Positions 8,243 to 17,259 of a stretch of DNA of 64,000 bases are shown piece by piece. This stretch comes from Clostridium transplantifaecale (GTDB taxonomy: Bacteria > Bacillota > Clostridia > Lachnospirales > Lachnospiraceae), in NCBI RefSeq assembly GCF_900626075.1, contig NZ_UYZY01000003.1, positions 62,001-126,000 of the forward strand, given 5' to 3'. How positions within the stretch are numbered: the first letter of the stretch is position 1; every line of letters begins with the position of its first letter. The translations under genes and the position numbers were made by a program. The notes below the pieces were generated by a model. That model had not been told where the DNA came from and did no database searches. It saw only the letters and a program-made list of their open reading frames with translations.

Positions 8243-11200
8243 TTACGATCCGGAGAATGCGGCTTCTTTCTTTTCCTCGGAAATCTGCTGTACAATCAGG
8301 TTAAACGGAACCTCCTGATTGCCCAGCCTGAATCGCAGACGGTAAGTGCCGGGGGCAATAGCCTCGGGTACGGTTACTGTGATTTCCTGACGTCCCTGGG
8401 TGTCCGTCAGGCTGGTATTGCCTGCCGACGTCCAGGAAGGGGTAAGCTCCGTATATGTCCCGTTTACCTTCTGCTCAGCGGCTACCTCGATGGAATGCTC
8501 CGACGGAACCGCATTTTGCATGGAATACATCACACTAAAGGTGAGATCGCTTCCCGGCGCAGCCGCACGGCTGCCTGAATCCAGAGAGACATGGAGGCCG
8601 TAGGAAGGATTCGGACGGACGGAATAGGCGGCGCTGACATTGAGGGTGTCAACGGCTGCCGCATTTTCTCCAAGAGGGAAAATCCGGGCGTTTAAAGTAT
8701 ATCTGTCTCCTGAAAGGCCGGCGGTTTTCCGGGTATCCATTTCCAGAGTGTAAGCCCCCGCTCCGTTCAGCGGTATATAAACATTCCCTCCATTCGGATA
8801 GTAATTAGAGCCGTTTACGGTAAATACCACATTTTCCGGGAAGGAGCTTCCGTCTTCGGGCGACAGGACGGCGGCTGCACCGCCGGAAAAACGCGTGTCA
8901 CTGCCTGGTGTAACCGTCAGTGTGAATTTATGTGTGCCTTTAGAGAGGCCGTCTCCTCCGCTTCGGCTCAGAGAGGCGGAGGCGCTGCCGCCGTCTACGG
9001 TGAATCCAGCCCCCATATTGTCCGCTCCCATGCTGTCACGCAGGCGCAGGCTGTATTCCCCAGGCATGGGAGGTGTGGATGCAAAACCAAAGTCCAGGAT
9101 TACGGTGAGTGTCCCGCTGAGCATTCCTGCCGGATTGCCCCGGCCGCTCATGGAGGTAAAATCGGCCAGCCTGATTTTTTGCTCCGCTTCCGTCCCTGTA
9201 GCCTGATAGAGGTAAAAATCCGTGCTTCCTAACAGTGTCACTTTGGTTCCGGCAGGTAGATTCTCTTTATTTCCATCCTTATCCTGCAGTTCCAGCCACA
9301 GTCCACCCGCGTCTGTCGACGAGGATACGGTAAAGGAAGCTGTTACCGCGCTTTTCTGGGATATGGCGGCGCTGCTGCCGGAGGGAGTTTGGTTGTATTG
9401 CCGTCCCGCTCCTGAGGTGACACTGGAAACGATGGATTTGCTCCAGTGTATGCGTACCAGGATAGTAAAAGCAGAATCAGATTCGTTTAAGTCCTCCAGC
9501 AAAAGCGTTACCACATCGGCAGATTCTTTCGGGTCGAAGCCGGGGGCATTTTTCAGGGTGAAATCAATCTTGGCTTCATGCCGGCTGTCGGTCGAGCCAA
9601 TCCTGACCGGGCTCGTAAAACTGCCTAAATCACACGCCTCCTTCATCAGACCCGACGACAGCCATCCCTGTTCCTTTGAAGGCAGCATAGAGAGGGAGAA
9701 GAGCTGGTCTTTTATATCAGCGCCTTCGGCGGCAAGATTAGCTCCTTCGGAAGCCGTTACACTGTTTAAAATAAGATTTCTGCTTCCGGCCGGGATAAAG
9801 AGACTGCCCGTGTATGTTCCGCCTTGTGTCGCGTAAAGATCGACGGTCAGTGAGGAGAGGGACGATGCCGTGGTGACAATCTCTATGTTCATGACGGTCG
9901 TTTCCTGGCTCTGTCCGTCTACGGAACGTTCTATCACGACCTGTACCGTACCGAGGTTCTGGCTGGCGGTAATATCGTTCTTATAGGTTAGATAAAATTC
10001 TATCTGCGGTACAACATGGTCGCCGGAGAGCGTTCCGGTCGTGGACTGACCAATCACGGAATTTGTTCCGCCGCCGGATGAAGAGGCATTGGAAATGATT
10101 TTGCCGTCTGACGCCCCGGTGGTGAGAAAACCTGCGCCCGGTGTCATATAAAGCCCGAACACACTTAAAGGATTTTGGGATATCGCAGTTTTCTCGCTGT
10201 CCAAATCAATCGCCGTGCCGCCCTGCGTCTGATTGATTTCTGAAGTTACCCAGGCGCCGCTTCCGTCCCCTCCGTTTTTCGCAGCATCCGCCAAGGTAAA
10301 ACCTGCGGCAGATGCAGGCAGGGTAATGCTCTTTATGGTATAAACAGAGCCGCTGTCAGCAGGAGAAAGTTCAATCACGCCTGTGGCAACGGAAAAACCG
10401 TCGCTGCCGTAACCCGGCTCATTTTCCGTGAGTGTCTTTGCCGTGAGTCTCGCATAACGTACCACCTCCCGGTCGCCGGTTCCCTGAACCTTCCAGTATC
10501 GGTATGGAGGAGTGGCCGCCGTCACAGAGGTAAAACCGATTTCCTGCCCCTCTCCGTCCGAAAAACCGCCGTCCGGTGTACTGTCTGATGGGCTGATCCG
10601 GCCGTAGACATATCCTTCTGTCGATTCACCGGCCAGCAGATAGGTGTAACCGGATACAGGGCCGTATACCGTGTTTCCAGATACGGCATCGGTATAGGAG
10701 ATACGGAAAATAGTGCCTGTGTCGAGCAGCAGAGTATTGGGCGTTTGTGAAATTGTATCCAGTGAAACCCCATTTCCGTCTGAATTTACGCTTGCGAACC
10801 GCGCAAGCTCAATGGCGGCCGATTCTAAAACGAGAGTGCTGCCGTTTTGAAGCACCAGACCGTTTTCCAGGTTTCCCAGAGATACGGAGTTTCCGTGATC
10901 TCCGATTCGGTTCAGAGAATAGAGCGCCGTCTGGTTGGCATTGGCTACGTCAGACCGTCCGGTGAGGCAGACATGTGAGTTGACAAGCAGAACCCTGTCA
11001 GCCCTCTGGATTGCGGTGAGAGTGCGCGTCGCTCCCGTGGCTGCATTACCGTCATCCCTTATCTCACTGCCATAGTTAAATAATGTAACAATGCGTGTTT
11101 TTCCTGCGTCGCAGGAAGAGCCGCTTCCAAACACACCGCCTGCGATATTCATAGCCGGATTGCCTGTGCTGTTCCCGCCGCCGGTATCGTACCCTGTTCC

Positions 11201-14200
11201 GTCAATGTAGACATGTGAGGTGCCTGCTACCGTGATGGCATCGTAATCAACCTGCTCTCCTCCGAAGTCTCCGCCGGCGTAGACAGAGTTTTCAAGTGCT
11301 AAAGCAGAGGCAGAGAGAGTCGGTATTTCATCCGGATGCTGCCTGTAATAGCTGCATGCCTTCAATGCATTCAACCCCACGTGCACATGGGTGGAGCCGT
11401 TTACAGTACCCATGTAGCTGCCGCCGAATACGTTTTCCTGAACGGAGCCTCCCGTCAGGTTGACAAAGACTAAATCGGGGATTTCATTTTCGTCGCTCAG
11501 TGGTTTTCCGTCGTCACTCAGTTTGCTTCCGCCGTATAGACTCCCTATTACAAGACCACCTGTCATATTCAGCGTGGAGCCGCCGGTGACAAGCACGGAG
11601 CCGCTGGTACCCACTGCGCCTCCGAAAACAGACTGCTCCACCGTGCCCCCCGTGATATTTACGGTGGTGGATCCGTTAACAGGACCGTATTCGCCGCCGC
11701 CGTAAACATCGCCCTGAATGACAGCAGAGCCGGAGATTGTAATAGAAGAAGAGCCGTCAATGCGGGCACACGTTTCATAACCGCTTTCACCGATGCCTTT
11801 GCCTCCTCCGTAAACGTTTCCGGTAATGGTGCCTCCGCTTATAGTAACGGAACTGCTCCCTTTAACATAGGCATTTGCTTTGGTATTGTTGACGCTGTGA
11901 TCCGGGCGCGGGACGCCTTCACCGCTGGAATAGATATTTCCGACCGTACCTCCGGTGATTTTAATAGCAGCGGTGCCGGTTAAGCTTCCGAGGTCGGAGG
12001 CAGGCCGATTCAATTCTTTGGGAACAGGAACCACATCGGTACTGAGGCCGAAGTTATTGGAAGGATCCCAGCCCCGGCCTGCGGCAAACAGATTTGCTAC
12101 CGTACCGCCGTTTACAGTTACTTCAACAGAGGAGGCTGTATTGCCGCTGGTTATATAGGCGGCGGAACCGGCGCCGTATAGATCGGTTACCGTACCGCCG
12201 TTTACCGTAATTTTCAGTGCACCCTCATAGGTTGGAACGCTTAAATTTCTTCCGGAACCCGCCCCGTAGACAGTGGAAACCGTGCCGCCGCAGATGTTTA
12301 TATCAGTGGTGCCTGTATAGGGGGACGCATTCGACTGATAGCCCTGGTTCCCTCCAATGATTTGAGGCACAACTCCGTTATAAACGTTGATTTTTACATT
12401 TCCGTTGAGGATAGCGCCGCTGGCGCTGCCGGCTACGATGGAATCCACCTGGGCATTTCCATCTATTGTGATCCTGGATTCACTGTTCAGGGCGTCAAGG
12501 CTGGTGGAGGATCGGATGTATCCAATCAGTCTGGTCACTCGGCTGCTGAGAACCGTAATATTTCGGCCCGCGTCGCTGCAAAGCTGGCTTTTACCGGCGC
12601 CATAGAGGTAGAAAGCAGAAGGGGCTGCAACATTTTTACCTATGGTAAGATTATGTCCCTGTGCGTAAATATGCAGGGGGGAGCCGAGCAGTGTGATGGA
12701 TTCAAAACACAGATCGGAGTACAGGAAGAGTGCATAATCACTGGAATCCTTTGATTCTGTGATACACTGTAAGTTAGCATTGCCGTCATTTCCTGCAATG
12801 GTAACATTAACAGGGCAGGCCTGAAGGATATGGCAGCTGTCAATAGTATACGTTCCGCAGATTATAATTCTGTTTGTTGTAACAGTCCCGTCCGGATTAA
12901 GCGTTTTAAGCTTTTGGGCTGCCGTGTCAAACGTTTTTACGGCAGAATCCTGACTGCTTCCGTCGCCGGAATCATCCCCATTCTCCGAGTCCAGATAAAC
13001 AGTATGGATTTCGGCCAACACATCGGCAGGATCGGAATACAGCGTGGGCAGTTCGGCCGTGGGAAGCGATCTCATAAGCCGTATTGCCATCACCCGGCAC
13101 CGCAGCTGCATTCCTTTGTCCATTGGATCCAGCACGCGGCGGAGGACCGCCTCATTTGCGCCATCAAGATTTTCCCATTCGGCGGTCGTATCATCGCTTT
13201 TCGGAGCGATCTGCCACTGGTAAATAAATGAAAATCCGTCCGGGGCGGAAAATGTCCGTCCATCATTTTTATCGGTCAGGGTATAAACGGCAGTTTCCCC
13301 ATCCAAATCCGTCATAACCTTGAACTGATACCTGGAAGTGGCTTCCCAGACGGAATAAAGATACAAATGTTCAGTTTCTCCGACCTCCAGATAGGCTCCG
13401 GCGGCAAGATAATCCCCATCTGCGAGAGGAAGTGCAGATGCGCCGGAAGGTGAATCTGCTTCGGAGGGAGAAGCGGTCTCAGGTGAGTAATTATTCCTGG
13501 CTGAGGAAACAGTCTCGGAGGGAGAAGCGGCTTCAGCCGAGGAAAAAGCTTCGATTGAGGAGATAGTCTCAGCCGAAACAGTCTCGGAGGGGGAAGCGGC
13601 TTCGGAGGGAGATGCCTGCCTGCCGGAGCGGGTTCCGGCCCAGCCTGAGAATACGTAGGTGATCAGGCCGCTTTCTTCATAAGGGCCTGAGAGTTCTTCC
13701 GGACAGTCCGGGAGGCGGAGCAGGCCGTCTGTCAGCGGAAGTTCCAGCTCCAGTCTGTCATCCAGTGTTACCAGAATAGTGTCGTCGCCAGGCTGGTATC
13801 CGGCAGCCATGGCGGCCTCTAAAAAGGTAAGATTATCATCAGAGCAGATTACGGTTCCTGACTGGCCCGGGTAAAAAAGAGTTTCCGGACGGGATATATC
13901 CTGCTCTGTAATGTCTTCGATTATGTAAAGGTCTTCAGGCTCTTCTTCCAGATCTTCCGGCAGTTCCTCCTGAGTTTCCTCTTCCGGCAATTGTTCGGGG
14001 GTTCCTTTGGATTCTTCCTCTATTTCTTCTGAGGGCTCTTCCTTTAAATCCTCCTGCGAATCTTCTTTCGATTCTTCCTGTGCAGGTAGCTCACCACTGC
14101 CGGGTTTGGAGGTTTCTCCGCCGCCACTGGAATCAGAGGAGTCGTTTCCGCCGGAATTACTGTCATTGCACCCGGAGGAGTCATTATCACCGGAATTGCT

Positions 14201-15355
14201 GTCACTGGACCCGGAGGAGTTATTATCACCGGAACTGACGTCATTAGAGCCGGAGGAATTATTATCATCGGAATTGCTGTTATTGGAATCAGAGGAGCCG
14301 TTTCCGCCGGAATTGCTGTCACTGGACCCGGAGGAGTTATTATCACCGGAACTGACGTCATTAGAGCCGGAGGAATTATTATCATCAGAATTGCTGTTAT
14401 TGGAATCAGAGGAGCCGTTTCCGCCGGAATTGCTGTCACTGGACCCGGAGGAGTTATTATCACCGGAACTGACGTCATTAGAGCCGGAGGAATTATTATC
14501 ACCGGAATTGCTGTCACTGGACCCGGAGGAGGAGTTTTCACCGGAACTGACGTCATTAGAGCCGGAGGAATTATTATCACCGGAATTGCTGCCGCTGGAC
14601 CCGGAGGAGCCGGTATGCTCCGGTTTATCGCTGCCGGAGAAAGAATCTTCGGAGCTGTCTGAACTGCTGCCGGAAGATATGTGTTCATCGGATTCAGGGT
14701 CCGTCCCGCTCAGAGATTTAAAAGTTAATTGAGTTGGACGGTCTGTCACAGACACGGTTTCTGCGTTTGAATCTGTGGCAATCGGTTTGCTGTCTTCAGG
14801 ATCTTTTACGGGATTATGTTTGTCGGGTTTCCTGCCGCCGTTTGCGTTTGTATCCTCCGAACCGTCTGTATCTTCCGTCTCCTCAAGCCGTGTAATTTCA
14901 CCGAATTCAAATAGATTGCGGATTTTTGTAAAATGAGGCGCTGAATCCTGTGTGTCACCTGAAAAAGCGTAATCACCGAAGCCTATTATGCTTTCAGGAA
15001 GCAGCAGTTCACCTTCCAGTTCACCGAGGCCGTAAAACAGGTATGACCCGATGTAGGTAATCCCTTTCTCAATGACCAGGGTATGGATTTCTCTGCTATA
15101 GTCCAAAAACGGGGCTGTGCCTGCATGATAATCATCGGTGTCTCCGGTTCCGGAAAGAGTCAGAACACCGTCCCTCAGTCTGGCGGTAACATTTGTGCCG
15201 ATATGGAAGATTTTAGATTTGCTGCCTGTTGCGTAGGCGGCCATGAAGCCGAGATTCAGATGGCTCAACAAAAGGCAGAGAATCACCAGGAACGCCAAAA
15301 AGCGGCGCCGCGGGCCTCTGCGCGAAATTTGTTTTTTCAGAGATGTTATCCTCAT
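8243..15355 (-). CDS. Giant secreted beta-helix/repeat surface protein (2370 aa)
   Basis: Function unknown; probably a cell-surface adhesin or fibre-associated protein. Visible parts: a long signal peptide ending near MAAYA (about residue 43); a BspA-like leucine-rich segment (about 60-150, LVIEKGITYIG, LLLPESIIGFGDYAF); a Ser/Gly/Asn/Asp tract of 13-aa repeats (about 240-405); a Glu-rich tract (about 425-480); Ser-Pro-Ser-Glu repeats (about 580-640); and a large beta-helix region (about 950-1320) with the recurring pattern ITGGTV..NVYGGG. Several Ig-like stretches follow. There is no LPxTG motif, C-terminal membrane segment or S-layer repeat, so anchoring is unexplained. GGAGG lies 7 bases before the ATG. 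It is last in the SipW/TasA-like operon. Confidence 0.8.
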   Translation of the reverse strand: MRITSLKKQISRRGPRRRFLAFLVILCLLLSHLNLGFMAAYATGSKSKIFHIGTNVTARLRDGVLTLSGTGDTDDYHAGTAPFLDYSREIHTLVIEKGITYIGSYLFYGLGELEGELLLPESIIGFGDYAFSGDTQDSAPHFTKIRNLFEFGEITRLEETEDTDGSEDTNANGGRKPDKHNPVKDPEDSKPIATDSNAETVSVTDRPTQLTFKSLSGTDPESDEHISSGSSSDSSEDSFSGSDKPEHTGSSGSSGSNSGDNNSSGSNDVSSGENSSSGSSDSNSGDNNSSGSNDVSSGDNNSSGSSDSNSGGNGSSDSNNSNSDDNNSSGSNDVSSGDNNSSGSSDSNSGGNGSSDSNNSNSDDNNSSGSNDVSSGDNNSSGSSDSNSGDNDSSGCNDSNSGGNDSSDSSGGGETSKPGSGELPAQEESKEDSQEDLKEEPSEEIEEESKGTPEQLPEEETQEELPEDLEEEPEDLYIIEDITEQDISRPETLFYPGQSGTVICSDDNLTFLEAAMAAGYQPGDDTILVTLDDRLELELPLTDGLLRLPDCPEELSGPYEESGLITYVFSGWAGTRSGRQASPSEAASPSETVSAETISSIEAFSSAEAASPSETVSSARNNYSPETASPSEADSPSGASALPLADGDYLAAGAYLEVGETEHLYLYSVWEATSRYQFKVMTDLDGETAVYTLTDKNDGRTFSAPDGFSFIYQWQIAPKSDDTTAEWENLDGANEAVLRRVLDPMDKGMQLRCRVMAIRLMRSLPTAELPTLYSDPADVLAEIHTVYLDSENGDDSGDGSSQDSAVKTFDTAAQKLKTLNPDGTVTTNRIIICGTYTIDSCHILQACPVNVTIAGNDGNANLQCITESKDSSDYALFLYSDLCFESITLLGSPLHIYAQGHNLTIGKNVAAPSAFYLYGAGKSQLCSDAGRNITVLSSRVTRLIGYIRSSTSLDALNSESRITIDGNAQVDSIVAGSASGAILNGNVKINVYNGVVPQIIGGNQGYQSNASPYTGTTDINICGGTVSTVYGAGSGRNLSVPTYEGALKITVNGGTVTDLYGAGSAAYITSGNTASSVEVTVNGGTVANLFAAGRGWDPSNNFGLSTDVVPVPKELNRPASDLGSLTGTAAIKITGGTVGNIYSSGEGVPRPDHSVNNTKANAYVKGSSSVTISGGTITGNVYGGGKGIGESGYETCARIDGSSSITISGSAVIQGDVYGGGEYGPVNGSTTVNITGGTVEQSVFGGAVGTSGSVLVTGGSTLNMTGGLVIGSLYGGSKLSDDGKPLSDENEIPDLVFVNLTGGSVQENVFGGSYMGTVNGSTHVHVGLNALKACSYYRQHPDEIPTLSASALALENSVYAGGDFGGEQVDYDAITVAGTSHVYIDGTGYDTGGGNSTGNPAMNIAGGVFGSGSSCDAGKTRIVTLFNYGSEIRDDGNAATGATRTLTAIQRADRVLLVNSHVCLTGRSDVANANQTALYSLNRIGDHGNSVSLGNLENGLVLQNGSTLVLESAAIELARFASVNSDGNGVSLDTISQTPNTLLLDTGTIFRISYTDAVSGNTVYGPVSGYTYLLAGESTEGYVYGRISPSDSTPDGGFSDGEGQEIGFTSVTAATPPYRYWKVQGTGDREVVRYARLTAKTLTENEPGYGSDGFSVATGVIELSPADSGSVYTIKSITLPASAAGFTLADAAKNGGDGSGAWVTSEINQTQGGTAIDLDSEKTAISQNPLSVFGLYMTPGAGFLTTGASDGKIISNASSSGGGTNSVIGQSTTGTLSGDHVVPQIEFYLTYKNDITASQNLGTVQVVIERSVDGQSQETTVMNIEIVTTASSLSSLTVDLYATQGGTYTGSLFIPAGSRNLILNSVTASEGANLAAEGADIKDQLFSLSMLPSKEQGWLSSGLMKEACDLGSFTSPVRIGSTDSRHEAKIDFTLKNAPGFDPKESADVVTLLLEDLNESDSAFTILVRIHWSKSIVSSVTSGAGRQYNQTPSGSSAAISQKSAVTASFTVSSSTDAGGLWLELQDKDGNKENLPAGTKVTLLGSTDFYLYQATGTEAEQKIRLADFTSMSGRGNPAGMLSGTLTVILDFGFASTPPMPGEYSLRLRDSMGADNMGAGFTVDGGSASASLSRSGGDGLSKGTHKFTLTVTPGSDTRFSGGAAAVLSPEDGSSFPENVVFTVNGSNYYPNGGNVYIPLNGAGAYTLEMDTRKTAGLSGDRYTLNARIFPLGENAAAVDTLNVSAAYSVRPNPSYGLHVSLDSGSRAAAPGSDLTFSVMYSMQNAVPSEHSIEVAAEQKVNGTYTELTPSWTSAGNTSLTDTQGRQEITVTVPEAIAPGTYRLRFRLGNQEVPFNLIVQQISEEKKEAAFSGS
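14140..14640 (-). repeat. In-frame tandem repeats, 39-bp unit in 117-bp blocks
   Basis: These bases encode 13-aa units such as NNSSGSNDVSSGD, NNSSGSSDSNSGG and NGSSDSNNSNSDD. Three such units form a 117-bp block, and blocks near 14208, 14325 and 14442 are almost identical in DNA. Length stays a multiple of three. Near-identical tandem copies can expand or contract by slippage or recombination. Confidence 0.85.
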
Positions 15356-15411
15356 GGCTATTCCTCCATTAGAAATCGGAACGGACCGTTCCGGTTATGA
15401 TAAATTTAAAG

Positions 15412-16164
15412 TTATTGAAGATTGATCTGCCCGGCAAAGAGTGTGCTGTCCCGGCTCAGATCAGCCGACGGGGTCAGTTTTAAAAGGACCAGTGAATAAA
15501 CACCGGAACCGGGAGATTTAAAAATATAACTGCCATCCGCAGTTACGACGCGGTCGTCGGTGGCATCGGGAATCACATGGCCGGGGAGCAGAAGAGGGAT
15601 GTCTCTTGCCGAGTCGGTACAGGTTATAATAAGTACCGCCGCTGTATCGCCTGCATGATCCTCCACCAGATATTGATTACCAAGGGTCATTTTAAATGTG
15701 GCTGTGAGTGTTTTTTTATAAGGGGACGAGGCGGTTACGGTAACGGTAACATCACTGCTGCCTTGTATTGGGTAAACCGTAATGAGCCCTGTATTTTCAA
15801 CGCCACCCTGTAAAAGCCCGGAACCTTCCGATCCGGAGCTGCCGTCTGTTCCATTGACGATGGTGTAGGTATATCTGATGTCTGCGGAAGTAGTTCTTTG
15901 TGAATCGGCATAGTTATAGACATTTACCTGAAAACTTCCGGCTTCGGGATCCATATAATAAAATGCGCCTTCCGGGGGATTTTCTTTCAGCAGATCACTA
16001 GTGAAATAGAAATCCTGAGCCGATGCGATTCCGGCTTTCTGATGCTGTGCCATGTAACGGGCAGCGGTAATACCCGCGAAGGATATGAAAAGGATGACCC
16101 CCGACAGTACCGCTGCCGGCAGGAGGCGCCTTCTGAAAAAGGTGTCTGGAGCAGATTGTTTCAT
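15412..16164 (-). CDS. TasA-like SipW-type exported protein, 250 aa
   Basis: The N-terminus is RRRLLPAAVLSGVILFISFAG followed by ITAARYMAQHQKAG, resembling the hydrophobic segment plus xARY/xAFY motif of signal peptides processed by SipW-type peptidases. After cleavage the chain is rich in beta-strand-like sequence (FQVNVYNYADSQRTTSADIRYTYTI split over residues about 75-100), as in TasA/camelysin-like proteins. AGGAGG lies 7 bases before the start. It sits between another such protein and the giant surface gene. It could be a minor fibre subunit or an anchor; family assignment rests on pattern and context, not on a clear domain match. Confidence 0.65.
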   Translation of the reverse strand: MKQSAPDTFFRRRLLPAAVLSGVILFISFAGITAARYMAQHQKAGIASAQDFYFTSDLLKENPPEGAFYYMDPEAGSFQVNVYNYADSQRTTSADIRYTYTIVNGTDGSSGSEGSGLLQGGVENTGLITVYPIQGSSDVTVTVTASSPYKKTLTATFKMTLGNQYLVEDHAGDTAAVLIITCTDSARDIPLLLPGHVIPDATDDRVVTADGSYIFKSPGSGVYSLVLLKLTPSADLSRDSTLFAGQINLQ

Positions 16165-16182
16165 TCATTTTCCTCCTGTCCG

Positions 16183-16740
16183 TTACGGTGCGGCGTCCGG
16201 CAGAGCCTGTTTCGCATCAATTGTCATAGTTACCAGATCAATTTCGTCCGAGAGGCTTTCATCAGCGTAATCCAAAGGCCATATGACGGTTAAGACATAG
16301 ATATGGGTGACACCGGATGAAGAATAGGGCAGCAGGCCTCCTGACCAGGAGAGCGCCCCGTCCTCTGCGGCATAACGGCCTTCCGGAGCGGAAGTACCTG
16401 CGCCCTGCAGCTTATAGGTAAGCGGAAGATTGCCGGTAGTGGAGATGGAGATGGAATACTCCTGGGCGACTTCACTGACCGTACTGTTTTTAGTATTTGT
16501 GACTGCAAAGGTAATCTCTTTTTCCTGTGACGGCCTCATACCGGCCAGTTCGGCGGTAAGATCCACCTGATTTTGATGAGAATCTGTTACATCCAGGGCA
16601 AATGCGGCCGTTATTGCATTTGCAGAACCGGAAACACTGCTGCTGTAAAAGGCATAGGTAGTTCCGATAACCAGCGCACCCGCCGCGGACAGACAGAACA
16701 GGTATGCGACAATTCTGATAGCCGACAGATGTTTTCTCAT
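16183..16740 (-). CDS. TasA-like SipW-dependent exported protein, 185 aa
   Basis: The signal region (IVAYLFCLSAAGALVIGTTYAFYSS) contains the TYAFY motif close to the GTxAYF pattern of SipW substrates. The mature part begins VSGSANAITAAFALDV, a strand-rich pattern seen in TasA and related fibre subunits. The start ATG at 16740 is chosen because AGAGGTG lies 6 bases upstream; the earlier GTG overlaps that site. The ATG overlaps the stop of the upstream signal peptidase gene as ATGA, so peptidase and substrate are translationally coupled, a strong sign they work together. Confidence 0.75.
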   Translation of the reverse strand: MRKHLSAIRIVAYLFCLSAAGALVIGTTYAFYSSSVSGSANAITAAFALDVTDSHQNQVDLTAELAGMRPSQEKEITFAVTNTKNSTVSEVAQEYSISISTTGNLPLTYKLQGAGTSAPEGRYAAEDGALSWSGGLLPYSSSGVTHIYVLTVIWPLDYADESLSDEIDLVTMTIDAKQALPDAAP

Positions 16741-17252
16741 TTTCTGCACCTCTTTCCGTAACCATTCATTCTATTTATCAAACCGGGGAGAAACCAAATC
16801 AAAAGTCCCAGCAATAATATCATCAGTATACCAATCGGCGTGCGCAGAAAAAGCAATATATTTCCAGCGCCGGGGAGAACCAGAACGACACGCCCTGCAA
16901 TCTGTTCCGGCCTCACAGGCGCTTCGTCCCGGGTATTATTGTTATCGCCTTTTGTGATACTTCCCTCATCGGTCTGTTCAACCAGGCGATGCGTAATCAG
17001 GATATCATCACTCCAGAAGCTTATTATATCGCCCGGTTCATATTGTGTTTTGCGCCGGATAATCAGTTGATCTCCGGCTGAAAAAGCAGGTTCCATGCTG
17101 CCGGATAATACCGTGACAGAAGAATAACCCAAAACAGAGGGCAGCTTTTGTCCCGAAACGGCAAATGCGGCAATCTGATAGAGGCACGCTGCCGAAAGGA
17201 GGATAAGGAGAAGGAAAATCAAGCGGCGTAAAAATCTGATTATTATTTTCAT
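16737..17252 (-). CDS. sipW: SipW-type signal peptidase I (second copy)
   Basis: This 171-aa protein has an N-terminal membrane segment (LIFLLLILLSAACLYQIAAF), the nucleophile serine in VLSGSMEP (S52), a histidine in ILITHRLVE (H88) in place of the lysine of ordinary bacterial enzymes, an aspartate in TKGDNNN (D103) and a C-terminal membrane helix. The Ser-His arrangement is that of the ER-type/SipW branch, which in Bacillus subtilis matures the fibre protein TasA. GAGGAG lies 12 bases before the chosen ATG; a start 8 codons earlier is possible. Its stop overlaps the following TasA-like gene. Confidence 0.9.
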   Translation of the reverse strand: MKIIIRFLRRLIFLLLILLSAACLYQIAAFAVSGQKLPSVLGYSSVTVLSGSMEPAFSAGDQLIIRRKTQYEPGDIISFWSDDILITHRLVEQTDEGSITKGDNNNTRDEAPVRPEQIAGRVVLVLPGAGNILLFLRTPIGILMILLLGLLIWFLPGLINRMNGYGKRCRK

Positions 17253-17259
17253 GGTATTG

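Noticed and set aside
14007-14732. 241-aa plus-strand ORF and a 214-aa ORF in another minus frame over the same stretch
   Set aside because: They read the 39-bp coding repeats in the wrong frame; they are low complexity, lack ribosome sites, and the main frame has continuous domain structure on either side.
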